Of a DNA stretch of 64,000 nucleotides, positions 12,401 to 27,400 are shown piece after piece. The position numbers and the translations under genes were made by a program. Numbering within the stretch: position 1 is the stretch's first letter; each line of letters opens with the position of its first letter. The stretch spans positions 10,545,001 through 10,609,000 of the forward strand of contig OX387205.1 in the NCBI GenBank assembly GCA_947561715.1. Reading direction: 5' to 3'. The DNA comes from Ascidia mentula. Lineage: Eukaryota > Chordata > Ascidiacea > Phlebobranchia > Ascidiidae. The notes beneath the pieces were generated by a model that saw only the letters and a program-made list of their open reading frames with translations, did no database searches and was not told where the DNA came from.

Positions 12401-15400
12401 ACAATGAAGCCATCAATCTGCCTTGGCAAGACGGGGGAATCTTGATTGATATTTTCGCTAATAGGATAGAGGTTGTCATACCCGAAATTAACCTGTGGCT
12501 CCTCTACAGCGCGAATAAGTACTCATATCCGTCTGCATTGATTAACATGGACCCATCGACTCTCTTCAACAGAACTGTTGGATTGTGTGGTAACTTGCTG
12601 TTTGTTTTTACAGAAATATGCAGGCAATATTGCTATGCTTGATTTTGACAACACAGGATAAGAGTCATCGTTTATTTAAAAACTTGTGTTAACAATCCGT
12701 ATCGCATATATATATCCGTTTTCCTTCAAAAATAATACATGGCATAATATTTTTTCCTACAGTCCAACCTGCAGCTTTATGTCAATTGATAACCTATTTA
12801 AAATCCATTTCAGTATTTTGCTATTGAGTACACGAAATTGATCATGTGTTTTAGTCAACTATTGAAATCTGATTACACTGTTCGTTAACCGAGGTACCCA
12901 TTCAACAGGTACTTGCTCTAACAGAAAAGAAGACGATTTTGAAATAAGGAACAATACCGTTATTGACAATATAAACGATTTTGGTTACGACTGGAAGGTC
13001 CCTGGTAAAGACTGTGAAGTCTGCGACTCGTGCAAGACCTGCGAAGAGTAAGTTTTCAAGCGTTGTTAGCCGACAACGCCAAGCAAATATCTCTTCACAA
13101 TAGGCTGGAAAAGGAGGGACTGCCGTTGCCGCAGCGATGCTCCAACGAGTCGTGTTCTGCCGATATCTGCAACGTCTTCAACCAAACCGAGTTACAGAAA
13201 TGCGAGCATATGGCCGATGCCAACGAATACCAAAAAGCTTGCGTGTACGACGTCAACAAAACCAAACGGGTTAGTTGTAGTATATCTACATAGGAACACT
13301 TGGGCATACAACGATTGTCGTTTGTTATCTATGGCATCTGGCAAATATTTAGTTAGACAATTACGCAAGCCAAATTTACGCAAAATCATGCCTTTCTTGA
13401 CAACCGCATGCAAGAGTTGATGAAACATATTTTATGTCAATCGTTCAAACAAACAGCAGTTGTCGCGCGCTGGTTGTATATAACTTGCCGTGTATAAACC
13501 AATGTCCATTTTGCAGTGTTCTGTGTGCAACTCAAGCGCTGTGTCGAGCTTCGCCGACATTTGCCTTGCAAATGGAATCTGTGTCGATTGGCGAAAACAA
13601 TCAGATTGCCCAGGTACGAAACTTCAGTCCAACAGTTATCATGGTGTAGTAGACCATTGTGGTGCCTTCTTTCAGCACTAATCGTGGTCATCAAACTAGC
13701 TTCAAAATAGCGCAGCTGCGTACGTTCTTTGTCTATTGTTTACTGCTAAAGTTATTTCTCAAGAAAAAAACATTTTAAGACAACCGACAGCAAACGTTAA
13801 TTACTACTATTGCAATGCATTGCTAATTTAAATAGAGCGTTCGATTTTTAATGAATACAGACATGTTTGTATTGTCATTTTTACACTATTTATCTCGCGG
13901 CAGTCGAGGAATGCACAATCGAGGGCACAGAGTACAAAACATGCGTTAGCGTGTGCCAGGTGGACCAAACATGTGAGAACTACCAAAGATATTTGGGCGA
14001 TTGCCCTAACAACGCCCTCGTATCTGGATGTGTTTGCAAGGATGGATATGTCAGGCCAAACGCTGGATCCACGAAATGCATCAAAAAAGAATGTACGTAC
14101 AGGAAAGGATAAGCGAGATTACGAGGTGTTAATCAAACCAACACGTGTGTTTTCAACCTAAAGTTTATTTCAATATTATTCAACAATTTTGCGTTAGCTA
14201 TGTGTCTATATTCAAATGTATAAAACTTTAAAGGCTTAACCACAAATGCAGTTAACAAAAGCAAAGACGACTTTCTGCACAGGTTGCGGATGTGAAGAAA
14301 AACCGACTTGCATGAGCTGGCAACGACTGCACAAAATCCCTGGGGGAAATGAGTGTTGTAGCAATTGGACATGTGTTTGTGATGCCTGCAAACTTCCAAG
14401 CGAAAGATACATCAAAATTGATGAGAAAGAGGGAATTTCCGACGAGAACAAATGCGCGAAAACAGTCATTTGTACCAATCAGACGGAGACAACTGACATA
14501 GGATCGTGCTACAAGCTGAACACAACATACGACCAGAGTAAAACCTGCCAAACGAAGGAAGAATTTGAAGAAACATGTAAAGTTGGCGAAACTGCAAATG
14601 AAATCGCCTCCATGGATTGTTGCCAACAATACAAATGCAGTAAGTTATTATTTACAATCATTTCTGTGAAAACAAATATTTACAGGCAATAAGTAACGCG
14701 ATATGATATGGAACACGACTAAATTTCATATGTCAATAGTACGTCCTAAATAATTTTCACAGAAATCACACCGTATATGGCTCTGCTTTTGCAGTACGCT
14801 GTAATTATGCACGAATGTTGCAGTTGTTAGTAGTAAATTTTTGTAACAAACATCAAACCTAACCAAAAATCGAAAAGTAACACAAAACATAGCTGGCAGG
14901 GCATTAATTAATTAATCGTTTCAAATTTGTATTCACAGGTTGCAACTACACAAACGCACCAGAGACTCCTTCTTGCGATAAGCCAGGGGAAACACTACAA
15001 ACCCACGAACCAAACTCAACTCACTGTCACAAATCATACAGCTGCGAATGTGGTACAGACATGCAGAAACTCAAATCAGAATGTCCAGGATACAACGACA
15101 CAAACGATAAGTGCACAGACCCTAACATGAAGGTATCAGTAAACCTTACCGCCGGAAAAGATCCAATCGACCCTTGTTGTCCCGTGTTCCAATGCACGTG
15201 CAAAGAGTGCAAAGCTGACGAAACCAGTTGTGGATTGAACGAAACAAAAGTAAACGTAACGAAAAAAGATGACTGTTGTCCATCCTATAAATGCATTTGT
15301 GACACATGCAAACTTCCAAGCGGAAGATACATCAAAATTGATGAGATAGAGGAAATTTCCGACGAGAACAAATGCGCGAAAACAGTCATTTGTACCAATC

Positions 15401-18400
15401 AGATGGAGACAACTGACATAGGATCGTGCTACAAGCTGAACACAACATACGACCAGAGTAAAACCTGCCAAACGAAGGAAGAATTTGAAGAAACATGTAA
15501 AGTTGGCGAAACTGCAAATGAAATCGCCTCCATGGGTTGTTGCCAACAATACAAATGCAGTAAGTTATTATTTACAATCATTTCATTGAAAACGAGTATT
15601 TACAGGCAATAAGTAACGCGATATGATATGGAACACGACTAAATTTCATATGTCAATAGTACGTCCTAAATAATTTTCACAGAAATCACACCGTATATGG
15701 CTCTGCTTTTGCAGTACGCTGTAATTATGCACGAATGTTGCAGTTGTTAGTAGTAAATTTTTGTAACAAACATCAAACCTAACCAAAAATCGAAAAGTAA
15801 CACAAAACATAGCTAGCAGGGCATTAATTAATTAATCGTTTCAAATTTGTATTCACAGGTTGCAACTACACAAACGCACCAGAGACTCCTTCTTGCGATA
15901 ATCCAGGGGAAACACTACAAACCCACGAACCAAACTCAACTCACTGTCACAAATCATACAGCTGCGAATGTGGTACAGACATGCAGAAACTCAAATCAGA
16001 ATGTCCAGGATACAACGACACAAACGATAAGTGCACAGACCCTAACATGAAGGTATCAGTAAACCTTACCGCCGGAAAAGATCCAATCGACCCTTGTTGT
16101 CCTGTGTTCCAATGCACGTGCAAAGAGTGCAAAGCTGACGAAACCAGTTGTGGATTGAACGAAACAAAAGTAAACGTAACGAAAAAAGATGACTGTTGTC
16201 CATCCTATAAATGCATTTGTGACACATGCAAACTTCCAAGCGGAAGATACATCAAAATTGATGAGATAGAGGGAATTTCCGACGAGAACAAATGCGCGAA
16301 AACAGTCATTTGTACCAATCAGATGGAGACAACAGACATGGGATCGTGCTACAAGCTGAACACAACATACGACCAGAGTAAAACCTGCCAAACGAAGGAA
16401 GAATTTGAAGAAACATGTAAAGTTGGCGAAACTGCAAATGAAATCGCCTCCATGGGTTGTTGCCAACAATACAAATGCAGTAAGTTATTATTTACAATCA
16501 TTTCATTGAAACCGAGTATTTACAGGCAATAAGTAACGCGATATGATATGGAACACGACTAAATTTCATATGTCAATAGTACGTCCTAAATAATTTTCAC
16601 AGAAATCACACCGTATATGGCTCTGCTTTTGCAGTACGCTGTAATTATGCACGAATGTTGCAGTTGTTAGTAGTAAATTTTTGTAACAAACTTCAAACCT
16701 AACCAAAAATCGAAAAGTAACACAAAACATAGATAGCAGGGCATTAATTAATTAATCGTTTCAAATTTGTATTCACAGGTTGCAACTACACAAACGCACC
16801 AGAGACTCCATCTTGCGATAAGCCAGGGGAAACACTACAAACCCACGAACCAAACTCAACTCACTGTCACAAATCATACAGCTGCGAATGTGGTACAGAC
16901 ATGCAGAAACTCAAATCAGAATGTCCAGGATACAACGACACAAACGATAAGTGCACAGACCCTAACATGAAGGTATCAGTAAACCTTACCGCCGGAAAAG
17001 ATCCAATCGACCCTTGTTGTCCCGTGTTCCAATGCACGTGCAAAGAGTGCAAAGCTGACGAAACCAGTTGTGGATTGAACGCAACAAAAGTAAACGTAAC
17101 GAAAAAAGATGACTGTTGTCCATCCTATAAATGCATTTGTGACACATGCAAACTTCCAAGCGGAAGATACATCAAAATTGATGAGATAGAGGAAATTTCC
17201 GACGAGAACAAATGCGCGAAAACAGTCATTTGTACCAATCAGATGGAGACAACTGACATAGGATCGTGCTACAAGCTAAACACAACATACGACCAGAGTA
17301 AAACCTGCCAAACGAAGGAAGAATTTGAAGAAACATGTAAAGTTGGCGAAACTGCAAATGAAATCGCCTCCATGGGTTGTTGCCAACAATACAAATGCAG
17401 TAAGTTATTATTTACAATCATTTCATTGAAAACGAGTATTTACAGGCAATAAGTAACGCGATATGATATGGAACACGACTAAATTTCATATGTCAATAGA
17501 ACGTCCTAAATAATTTTCACAGAAATCACACCGTATATGGCTCTGCTTTTGCAGTACGCTGTAATTATGCACGAATGTTGCAGTTGTTAGTAGTAAATTT
17601 TTGTAACAAACATCAAACCTAACCAAAAATCGAAAAGTAACACAAAACATAGCTAGCAGGGCATTAATTAATTAATCGTTTCAAATTTGTATTCACAGGT
17701 TGCAACTACACAAACGCACCAGAGACTCCTTCTTGCGATAATCCAGGGGAAACACTACAAACCCACGAACCAAACTCAACTCACTGTCACAAATCATACA
17801 GCTGCGAATGTGGTACAGACATGCAGAAACTCAAATCAGAATGTCCAGGATACAACGACACAAACGATAAGTGCACAGACCCTAACATGAAGGTATCAGT
17901 AAACCTTACCGCCGGAAAAGATCCAATCGACCCTTGTTGTCCTGTGTTCCAATGCACGTGCAAAGAGTGCAAAGCTGACGAAACCAGTTGTGGATTGAAC
18001 GAAACAAAAGTAAACGTAACGAAAAAAGATGACTGTTGTCCATCCTATAAATGCATTTGTGACACATGCAAACTTCCAAGCGGAAGATACATCAAAATTG
18101 ATGAGATAGAGGGAATTTCCGACGAGAACAAATGCGCGAAAACAGTCATTTGTACCAATCAGATGGAGACAACAGACATGGGATCGTGCTACAAGCTGAA
18201 CACAACATACGACCAGAGTAAAACCTGCCAAACGAAGGAAGAATTTGAAGAAACATGTAAAGTTGGCGAAACTGCAAATGAAATCGCCTCCATGGGTTGT
18301 TGCCAACAATACAAATGCAGTAAGTTATTATTTACAATCATTTCATTGAAACCGAGTATTTACAGGCAATAAGTAACGCGATATGATATGGAACACGACT

Positions 18401-21400
18401 AAATTTCATATGTCAATAGTACGTCCTAAATAATTTTCACAGAAATCACACCGTATATGGCTCTGCTTTTGCAGTACGCTGTAATTATGCACGAATGTTG
18501 CAGTTGTTAGTAGTAAATTTTTGTAACAAACTTCAAACCTAACCAAAAATCGAAAAGTAACACAAAACATAGATAGCAGGGCATTAATTAATTAATCGTT
18601 TCAAATTTGGATTCACAGGTTGCAACTACACAAACGCACCAGAGACTCCTTCTTGCGATAAGCCAGGGGAAACACTACAAACCCACGAACCAAACTCAAC
18701 TCACTGTCACAAATCATACAGCTGCGAATGTGGTACAGACATGCAGAAACTCAAATCAGAATGTCCAGGATACAACGACACAAACGATAAGTGCACAGAC
18801 CCTAACATGAAGGTATCAGTAAACCTTACCGCCGGAAAAGATCCAATCGACCCTTGTTGTCCCGTGTTCCAATGCACGTGCAAAGAGTGCAAAGCTGACG
18901 AAACCAGTTGTGGATTGAACGAAACAAAAGTAAACGTAACGAAAAAAGATGACTGTTGTCCATCCTATAAATGCATTTGTGACACATGCAAACTTCCAAG
19001 CGGAAGATACATCAAAATTGATGAGATAGAGGAAATTTCCGACGAGAACAAATGCGCGAAAACAGTCATTTGTACCAATCAGATGGAGACAACTGACATA
19101 GGATCGTGCTACAAGCTGAACACAACATACGACCAGAGTAAAACCTGCCAAACGAAGGAAGAATTTGAAGAAACATGTAAAGTTGGCGAAACTGCAAATG
19201 AAATCGCCTCCATGGGTTGTTGCCAACAATACAAATGCAGTAAGTTATTATTTACAATCATTTCATTGAAAACGAGTATTTACAGGCAATAAGTAACGCG
19301 ATATGATATGGAACACGACTAAATTTCATATGTCAATAGTACGTCCTAAATAATTTTCACAGAAATCACACCGTATATGGCTCTGCTTTTGCAGTACGCT
19401 GTAATTATGCACGAATGTTGCAGTTGTTAGTAGTAAATTTTTGTAACAAACTTCAAACCTAACCAAAAATCGAAAAGTAACACAAAACATAGATAGCAGG
19501 GCATTAATTAATTAATCGTTTCAAATTTGTATTCACAGGTTGCAACTACACAAACGCACCAGAGACTCCTTCTTGCGATAAGCCAGGGGAAACACTACAA
19601 ACCCACGAACCAAACTCAACTCACTGTCACAAATCATACAGCTGCGAATGTGGTACAGACATGCAGAAACTCAAATCAGAATGTCCAGGATACAACGACA
19701 CAAACGATAAGTGCACAGACCCTAACATGAAGGTATCAGTAAACCTTACCGCCGGAAAAGATCCAATCGACCCTTGTTGTCCCGTGTTCCAATGCACGTG
19801 CAAAGAGTGCAAAGCTGACGAAACCAGTTGTGGATTGAACGAAACAAAAGTAAACGTAACGAAAAAAGATGACTGTTGTCCATCCTTTAAATGCATTTGT
19901 GACACATGCAAACTTCCAAGCGGAAGATACATCAAAATTAATGACATAGAGGGAATTTCCGACGAGAACAAATGCGCGAAAACAGTCATTTGTACCAATC
20001 AGATGGAGACAACTGACATAGGATCGTGCTACAAGCTGAACACAACATACGACCAGAGTAAAACCTGCCAAACGAAGGAAGAATTTGAAGAAACATGTAA
20101 AATTGGCGAAACTGCAAATGAAATCGCCTCCATGGGTTGTTGCCAACAATACAAATGCAGTAAGTTATTATTTACAATCATTTCATTGAAAACGAGTATT
20201 TACAGGCAATAAGTAACGCGATATGATATGGAACACGACTAAATTTCATATGTCAATAGTACGTCCTAAATAATTTTCACAGAAATCACACCGTATATGG
20301 CTCTGCTTTTGCAGTACGCTGTAATTATGCACGAATGTTGCAGTTGTTAGTAGTAAATTTTTGTAACAAACATCAAACCTAACCAAAAATCGAAAAGTAA
20401 CACAAAACATATCTAGCAGGGCATTAATTAATTAATCGTTTCAAATTTGTATTCACAGGTTGCAACTACACAAACGCACCAGAGACTCCTTCTTGCGATA
20501 AGCCAGGGGAAACACTACGAACCCACGAACCAAACTCAACTCACTGTCACAAATCATACAGCTGCGAATGTGGTACAGACATGCAGAAACTCAAATCAGA
20601 ATGTCCAGGATACAACGACACAAACGATAAGTGCACAGACCCTAACATGAAGGTATCAGTAAACCTTACCGCCGGAAAAGATCCAATCGACCCTTGTTGT
20701 CCCGTGTTCCAATGCACGTGCAAAGAGTGCAAAGCTGACGAAACCAGTTGTGGATTGAACGAAACAAAAGTAAACGTAACGAAAAAAGATGACTGTTGTC
20801 CATCCTTTAAATGCATTTGTGACACATGCAAACTTCCAAGCGGAAGATACATCAAAATTAATGACATAGAGGGAATTTCCGACGAGAACAAATGCGCGAA
20901 AACAGTCATTTGTACCAATCAGATGGAGACAACTGACATAGGATCGTGCTACAAGCTGAACACAACATACGACCAGAGTAAAACCTGCCAAACGAAGGAA
21001 GAATTTGAAGAAACATGTAAAGTTGGCGAAACTGCAAATGAAATCGCCTCCATGGGTTGTTGCCAACAATACAAATGCAGTAAGTTATTATTTACAATCA
21101 TTTCATTGAAAACGAGTATTTACAGGCAATAAGTAACGCGATATGATATGGAACACGACTAAATTTCATATGTCAATAGTACGTCCTAAATAATTTTCAC
21201 AGAAATCACACCGTATATGGCTCTGCTTTTGCAGTACGCTGTAATTATGCACGAATGTTGCAGTTGTTAGTAGTAAATTTTTGTAACAAACATCAAACCT
21301 AACCAAAAATCGAAAAGTAACACAAAACATAGCTAGCAGGGCATTAATTAATTAATCGTTTCAAATTTGTATTCACAGGTTGCAACTACACAAACGCACC

Positions 21401-24400
21401 AGAGACTCCTTCTTGCGATAAGCCAGGGGAAACACTACGAACCCACGAACCAAACTCAACTCACTGTCACAAATCATACAGCTGCGAATGTGGTACAGAC
21501 ATGCAGAAACTCAAATCAGAATGTCCAGGATACAACGACACAAACGATAAGTGCACAGACCCTAACATGAAGGTATCAGTAAACCTTACCGCCGGAAAAG
21601 ATCCAATCGACCCTTGTTGTCCCGTGTTCCAATGCACGTGCAAAGAGTGCAAAGCTGACGAAACCAGTTGTGGATTGAACGAAACAAAAGTAAACGTAAC
21701 GAAAAAAGATGACTGTTGTCCATCCTATAAATGCATTTGTGACACATGCAAACTTCCAAGCGGAAGATACATCAAAATTGATGAGATAGAGGGAATTTTC
21801 GACGAGAACAAATGCGCGAAAACAGTCATTTGTACCAATCAGATGGAGACAACTGACATAGGATCGTGCTACAAGCTGAACACAACATACGACCAGAGTA
21901 AAACCTGCCAAACGAAGGAAGAATTTGAAGAAACATGTAAAGTTGGCGAAACTGCAAATGAAATCGCCTCCATGGGTTGTTGCCAACAATACAAATGCAG
22001 TAAGTTATTATTTACAATCATTTCATTGAAAACGAGTATTTACAGGCAATAAGTAACGCGATATGATATGGAACACGACTAAATTTCATATGTCAATAGT
22101 ACGTGCTAAATAATTTTCACAGAAATCACACCGTATATGGCTCTGCTTTTGCAGTACGCTGTAATTATGCACGAATGTAGCAGTTGTTAGTAGTAAAATT
22201 TTGTAACAAACATCAAACCTAACCAAAAATCGAAAAGTAACACAAAACATAGCTAGCAGGGCATTAATTAATTAATCGTTTCAAATTTGTATTCACAGGT
22301 TGCAACTACACAAACGCACCAGAGACTCCTTCTTGCGATAAGCCAGGGGAAACACTACAAACCCACGAACCAAACTCAACTCACTGTCACAAATCATACA
22401 GCTGCGAATGTGGTACAGACATGCAGAAACTCAAATCAGAATGTCCAGGATACAACGACACAAACGATAAGTGCACAGACCCTAACATGAAGGTATCAGT
22501 AAACCTTACCGCCGGAAAAGATCCAATCGACCCTTGTTGTCCCGTGTTCCAATGCACGTGCAAAGAGTGCAAAGCTGACGAAACCAGTTGTGGATTGAAC
22601 GAAACAAAAGTAAACGTAACGAAAAAAGATGACTGTTGTCCATCCTATAAATGCATTTGTGACACATGCAAACTTCCAAGCGGAAGATACATCAAAATTG
22701 ATGAGATAGAGGGAATTTCCGACGAGAACAAATGCGCGAAAACAGTCATTTGTACCAATCAGATGGAGACAACAGACATGGGATCGTGCTACAAGCTGAA
22801 CACAACATACGACCAGAGTAAAACCTGCCAAACGAAGGAAGAATTTGAAGAAACATGTAAAGTTGGCGAAACTGCAAATGAAATCGCCTCCATGGGTTGT
22901 TGCCAACAATACAAATGCAGTAAGTTATTATTTACAATCATTTAATTGAAACCGAGTATTTACAGGCAATAAGTAACGCGATATGATATGGAACACGACT
23001 AAATTTCATATGTCAATAGTACGTCCTAAATAATTTTCACAGAAATCACACCGTATATGGCTCTGCTTTTGCAGTACGCTGTAATTATGCACGAATGTTG
23101 CAGTTGTTAGTAGCAAAATTTTGTAACAAACATCAAACCTAACCAAAAATCGAAAAGTAACACAAAACATAGCTAGCAGGGCATTATTTAATTAATCGTT
23201 TCAAATTTGTATTCACAGGTTGCAACTACACAAACGCACCAGAGACTCCTTCTTGCGATAAGCCAGGGGAAACACTACAAACCCACGAACCAAACTCAAC
23301 TCACTGTCACGAATCATACAGCTGCGAATGTGGTACAGACATGCAGAAACTCAAATCAGAATGTCCAGGATACAACGACACAAACGATAAGTGCACAGAC
23401 CCTAACATGAAGGTATCAGTAAACCTTACCGCCGGAAAAGATCCAATCGACCCTTGTTGTCCCATGTTCCAATGCACGTGCAAAGAGTGCAAAGCTGACG
23501 AAACCAGTTGTGGATTGAACGAAACAAAAGTAAACGTAACGAAAAAAGATGACTGTTGTCCATCCTATAAATGCATTTGTGACACATGCAAACTTCCAAG
23601 CGGAAGATACATCAAAATTGATGAGATAGAGGGAATTTCCGACGAGAACAAATGCGCGAAAACAGTCATTTGTACCAATCAGATGGAGACAACTGACATA
23701 GGATCGTGCTACAAGCTGAACACAACATACGACCAGAGTAAAACCTGCCAAACGAAGGAAGAATTTGAAGAAACATGTAAAGTTGGCGAAACTGCAAATG
23801 AAATCGCCTCCATGGGTTGTTGCCAACAATACAAATGCAGTAAGTTATTATTTACAATCATTTCATTGAAAACGAGTATTTACAGGCAATAAGTAACGCG
23901 ATATGATATGGAACACGACTAAATTTCATATGTCAATAGTACGTCCTAACTAATTTTCACAGAAATCACACCGTATATGGCTCTGCTTTTGCAGTACGCT
24001 GTAATTATGCACGAATGTTGCAGTTGTTAGTAGTAAATTTTTGTAACAAACATCAAACCTAACCAAAAATCGAAAAGTAACACAAAACATAGCTAGCAGG
24101 GCATTAATTAATTAATCGTTTCAAATTTGTATTCACAGGTTGCAACTACACAAACGCACCAGAGACTCCTTCTTGCGATAAGCCAGGGGAAACACTACAA
24201 ACCCACGAACCAAACTCAACTCACTGTCACAAATCATACAGCTGCGAATGTGGTACAGACATGCAGAAACTCAAATCAGAATGTCCAGGATACAACGACA
24301 CAAACGATAAGTGCACAGACCCTAACATGAAGGTATCAGTAAACCTTACCGCCGGAAAAGATCCAATCGACCCTTGTTGTCCTGTGTTCCAATGCACGTG

Positions 24401-27400
24401 CAAAGAGTGCAAAGCTGACGAAACCAGTTGTGGATTGAACGAAACAAAAGTAAACGTAACGAAAAAAGATGACTGTTGTCCATCCTATAAATGCATTTGT
24501 GACACATGCAAACTTCCAAGCGGAAGATACATCAAAATTGATGAGATAGAGGGAATTTTCGACGAGAACAAATGCGCGAAAACAGTCATTTGTACCAATC
24601 AGATGGAGACAACTGACATAGGATCGTGCTACAAGCTGAACACAACATACGACCAGAGTAAAACCTGCCAAACGAAGGAAGAATTTGAAGAAACATGTAA
24701 AGTTGGCGAAACTGCAAATGAAATCGCCTCCATGGGTTGTTGCCAACAATACAAATGCAGTAAGTTATTATTTACACTCATTTCATTGAAAACGAGTATT
24801 TACAGGCAATAAGTAACGCGATATGATATGGAACACGACTAAATTTCATATGTCAATAGTACGTCCTAAATAATTTTCACAGAAATCACACCGTATATGG
24901 CTCTGCTTTTGCAGTACGCTGTAATTATGCACGAATGTTGCAGTTGTTAGTAGTAAATTTTTGTAACAAACATCAAACCTAACCGAAAATCGAAAAGTAA
25001 CACAAAACACAGCTAGCAGGGCATTAATTAATTAATCGTTTCAAATTTGTATTCACAGGTTGCAACTACACAAACGCACCAGAGACTCCTTCTTGCGATA
25101 AGCCAGGGGAAACACTACAAACCCACGAACCAAACTCAACTCACTGTCACAAATCATACAGCTGCGAATGTGGTACAGACATGCAGAAACTCAAATCAGA
25201 ATGTCCAGGATACAACGACACAAACGATAAGTGCACAGACCCTAACATGAAGGTATCAGTAAACCTTACCGCCGGAAAAGATCCAATCGACCCTTGTTGT
25301 CCTGTGTTCCAATGCACGTGCAAAGAGTGCAAAGCTGACGAAACCAGTTGTGGATTAAACGAAACAAAAGTAAACGTAACGAAAAAAGATGACTGTTGTC
25401 CATCCTATAAATGCATTTGTGACACATGCAAACTTCCAAGCGGAAGATACATCAAAATTAATGACATAGAGGGAATTTCCGACGAGAACAAATGCGCGAA
25501 AACAGTCATTTGTACCAATCAGATGGAGACAACTGACATAGGATCGTGCTACAAGCTGAACACAACATACGACCAGAGTAAAACCTGCCAAACGAAGGAA
25601 GAATTTGAAGAAACATGTAAAGTTGGCGAAACTGCAAATGAAATCGCCTCCATGGGTTGTTGCCAACAATACAAATGCAGTAAGTTATTATTTACAATCA
25701 TTTCATTGAAAACGAGTATTTACAGGCAATAAGTAACGCGATATGATATGGAACACGACTAAATTTCATATGTCAATAGTACGTCCTAAATAATTTTCAC
25801 AGAAATCACACCGTATATGGCTCTGCTTTTGCAGTACGCTGTAATTATGCACGAATGTTGCAGTTGTTAGTAGTAAATTTTTGTAACAAACATCAAACCT
25901 AACCAAAAATCGAAAAGTAACACAAAACACAGCTAGCAGGGCATTAATTAATTAATCGTTTCAAATTTGTATTCACAGGTTGCAACTACACAAACGCACC
26001 AGAGACTCCTTCTTGCGATAAGCCAGGGGAAACACTACAAACCCACGAACCAAACTCAACTCACTGTCACAAATCATACAGCTGCGAATGTGGTACAGAC
26101 ATGCAGAAACTCAAATCAGAATGTCCAGGATACAACGACACAAACGATAAGTGCACAGACCCTAACATGAAGGTATCAGTAAACCTTACCGCCGGAAAAG
26201 ATCCAATCGACCCTTGTTGTCCTGTGTTCCAATGCACGTGCAAAGAGTGCAAAGCTGACGAAACCAGTTGTGGATTGAACGAAACAAAAGTAAACGTAAC
26301 GAAAAAAGATGACTGTTGTCCATCCTATAAATGCATTTGTGACACATGCAAACTTCCAAGCGGAAGATACATCAAAATTAATGACATAGAGGGAATTTCC
26401 GACGAGAACAAATGCGCGAAAACAGTCATTTGTACCAATCAGATGGAGACAACTGACATAGGATCGTGCTACAAGCTGAACACAACATACGACCAGAGTA
26501 AAACCTGCCAAACGAAGGAAGAATTTGAAGAAACATGTAAAGTTGGCGAAACTGCAAATGAAATCGCCTCCATGGGTTGTTGCCAACAATACAAATGCAG
26601 TAAGTTATTATTTACAATCATTTCATTGAAAACGAGTATTTACAGGCAATAAGTAACGCGATATGATATGGAACACGACTAAATTTCATATGTCAATAGT
26701 ACGTCCTAAATAATTTTCACAGAAATCACACCGTATATGGCTCTGCTTTTGCAGTACGCTGTAATTATGCACGAATGTTGCAGTTGTTAGTAGTAAATTT
26801 TTGTAACAAACTTCAAACCTAACCAAAAATCGAAAAGTAACACAAAACATAGCTAGCAGGGCATTAATTAATTAATCGCTTCAAATTTGTATTCACAGGT
26901 TGCAACTACACAAACGCACCAGAGACTCCTTCTTGCGATAAGCCAGGGGAAACACTACAAACCCACGAACCAAACTCAACTCACTGCCACAAATCATACA
27001 GCTGCGAATGTGGTACAGACATGCAGAAACTCAAATCAGAATGTCCAGGATACAACGACACAAACGATAAGTGCACACACCCTAACATGAAGGTATCAGT
27101 AAACCTTACCGCCGGAAAAGATCCAATCGACCCTTGTTGTCCCGTGTTCCAATGCACGTGCAAAGAGTGCAAAGCTGACGAAACCAGTTGTGGATTGAAC
27201 GAAACAAAAGTAAACGTAACGAAAAAAGATGACTGTTGTTCATCCTATAAATGCATTTGTGACACATGCAAACTTCCAAGCGGAAGATACATCAAAATTG
27301 ATGAGATAGAGGGAATTTTCGACGAGAACAAATGCGCGAAAACAGTCATTTGTACCAATCAGATGGAGACAACTGACATAGGATCGTGCTACAAGCTGAA

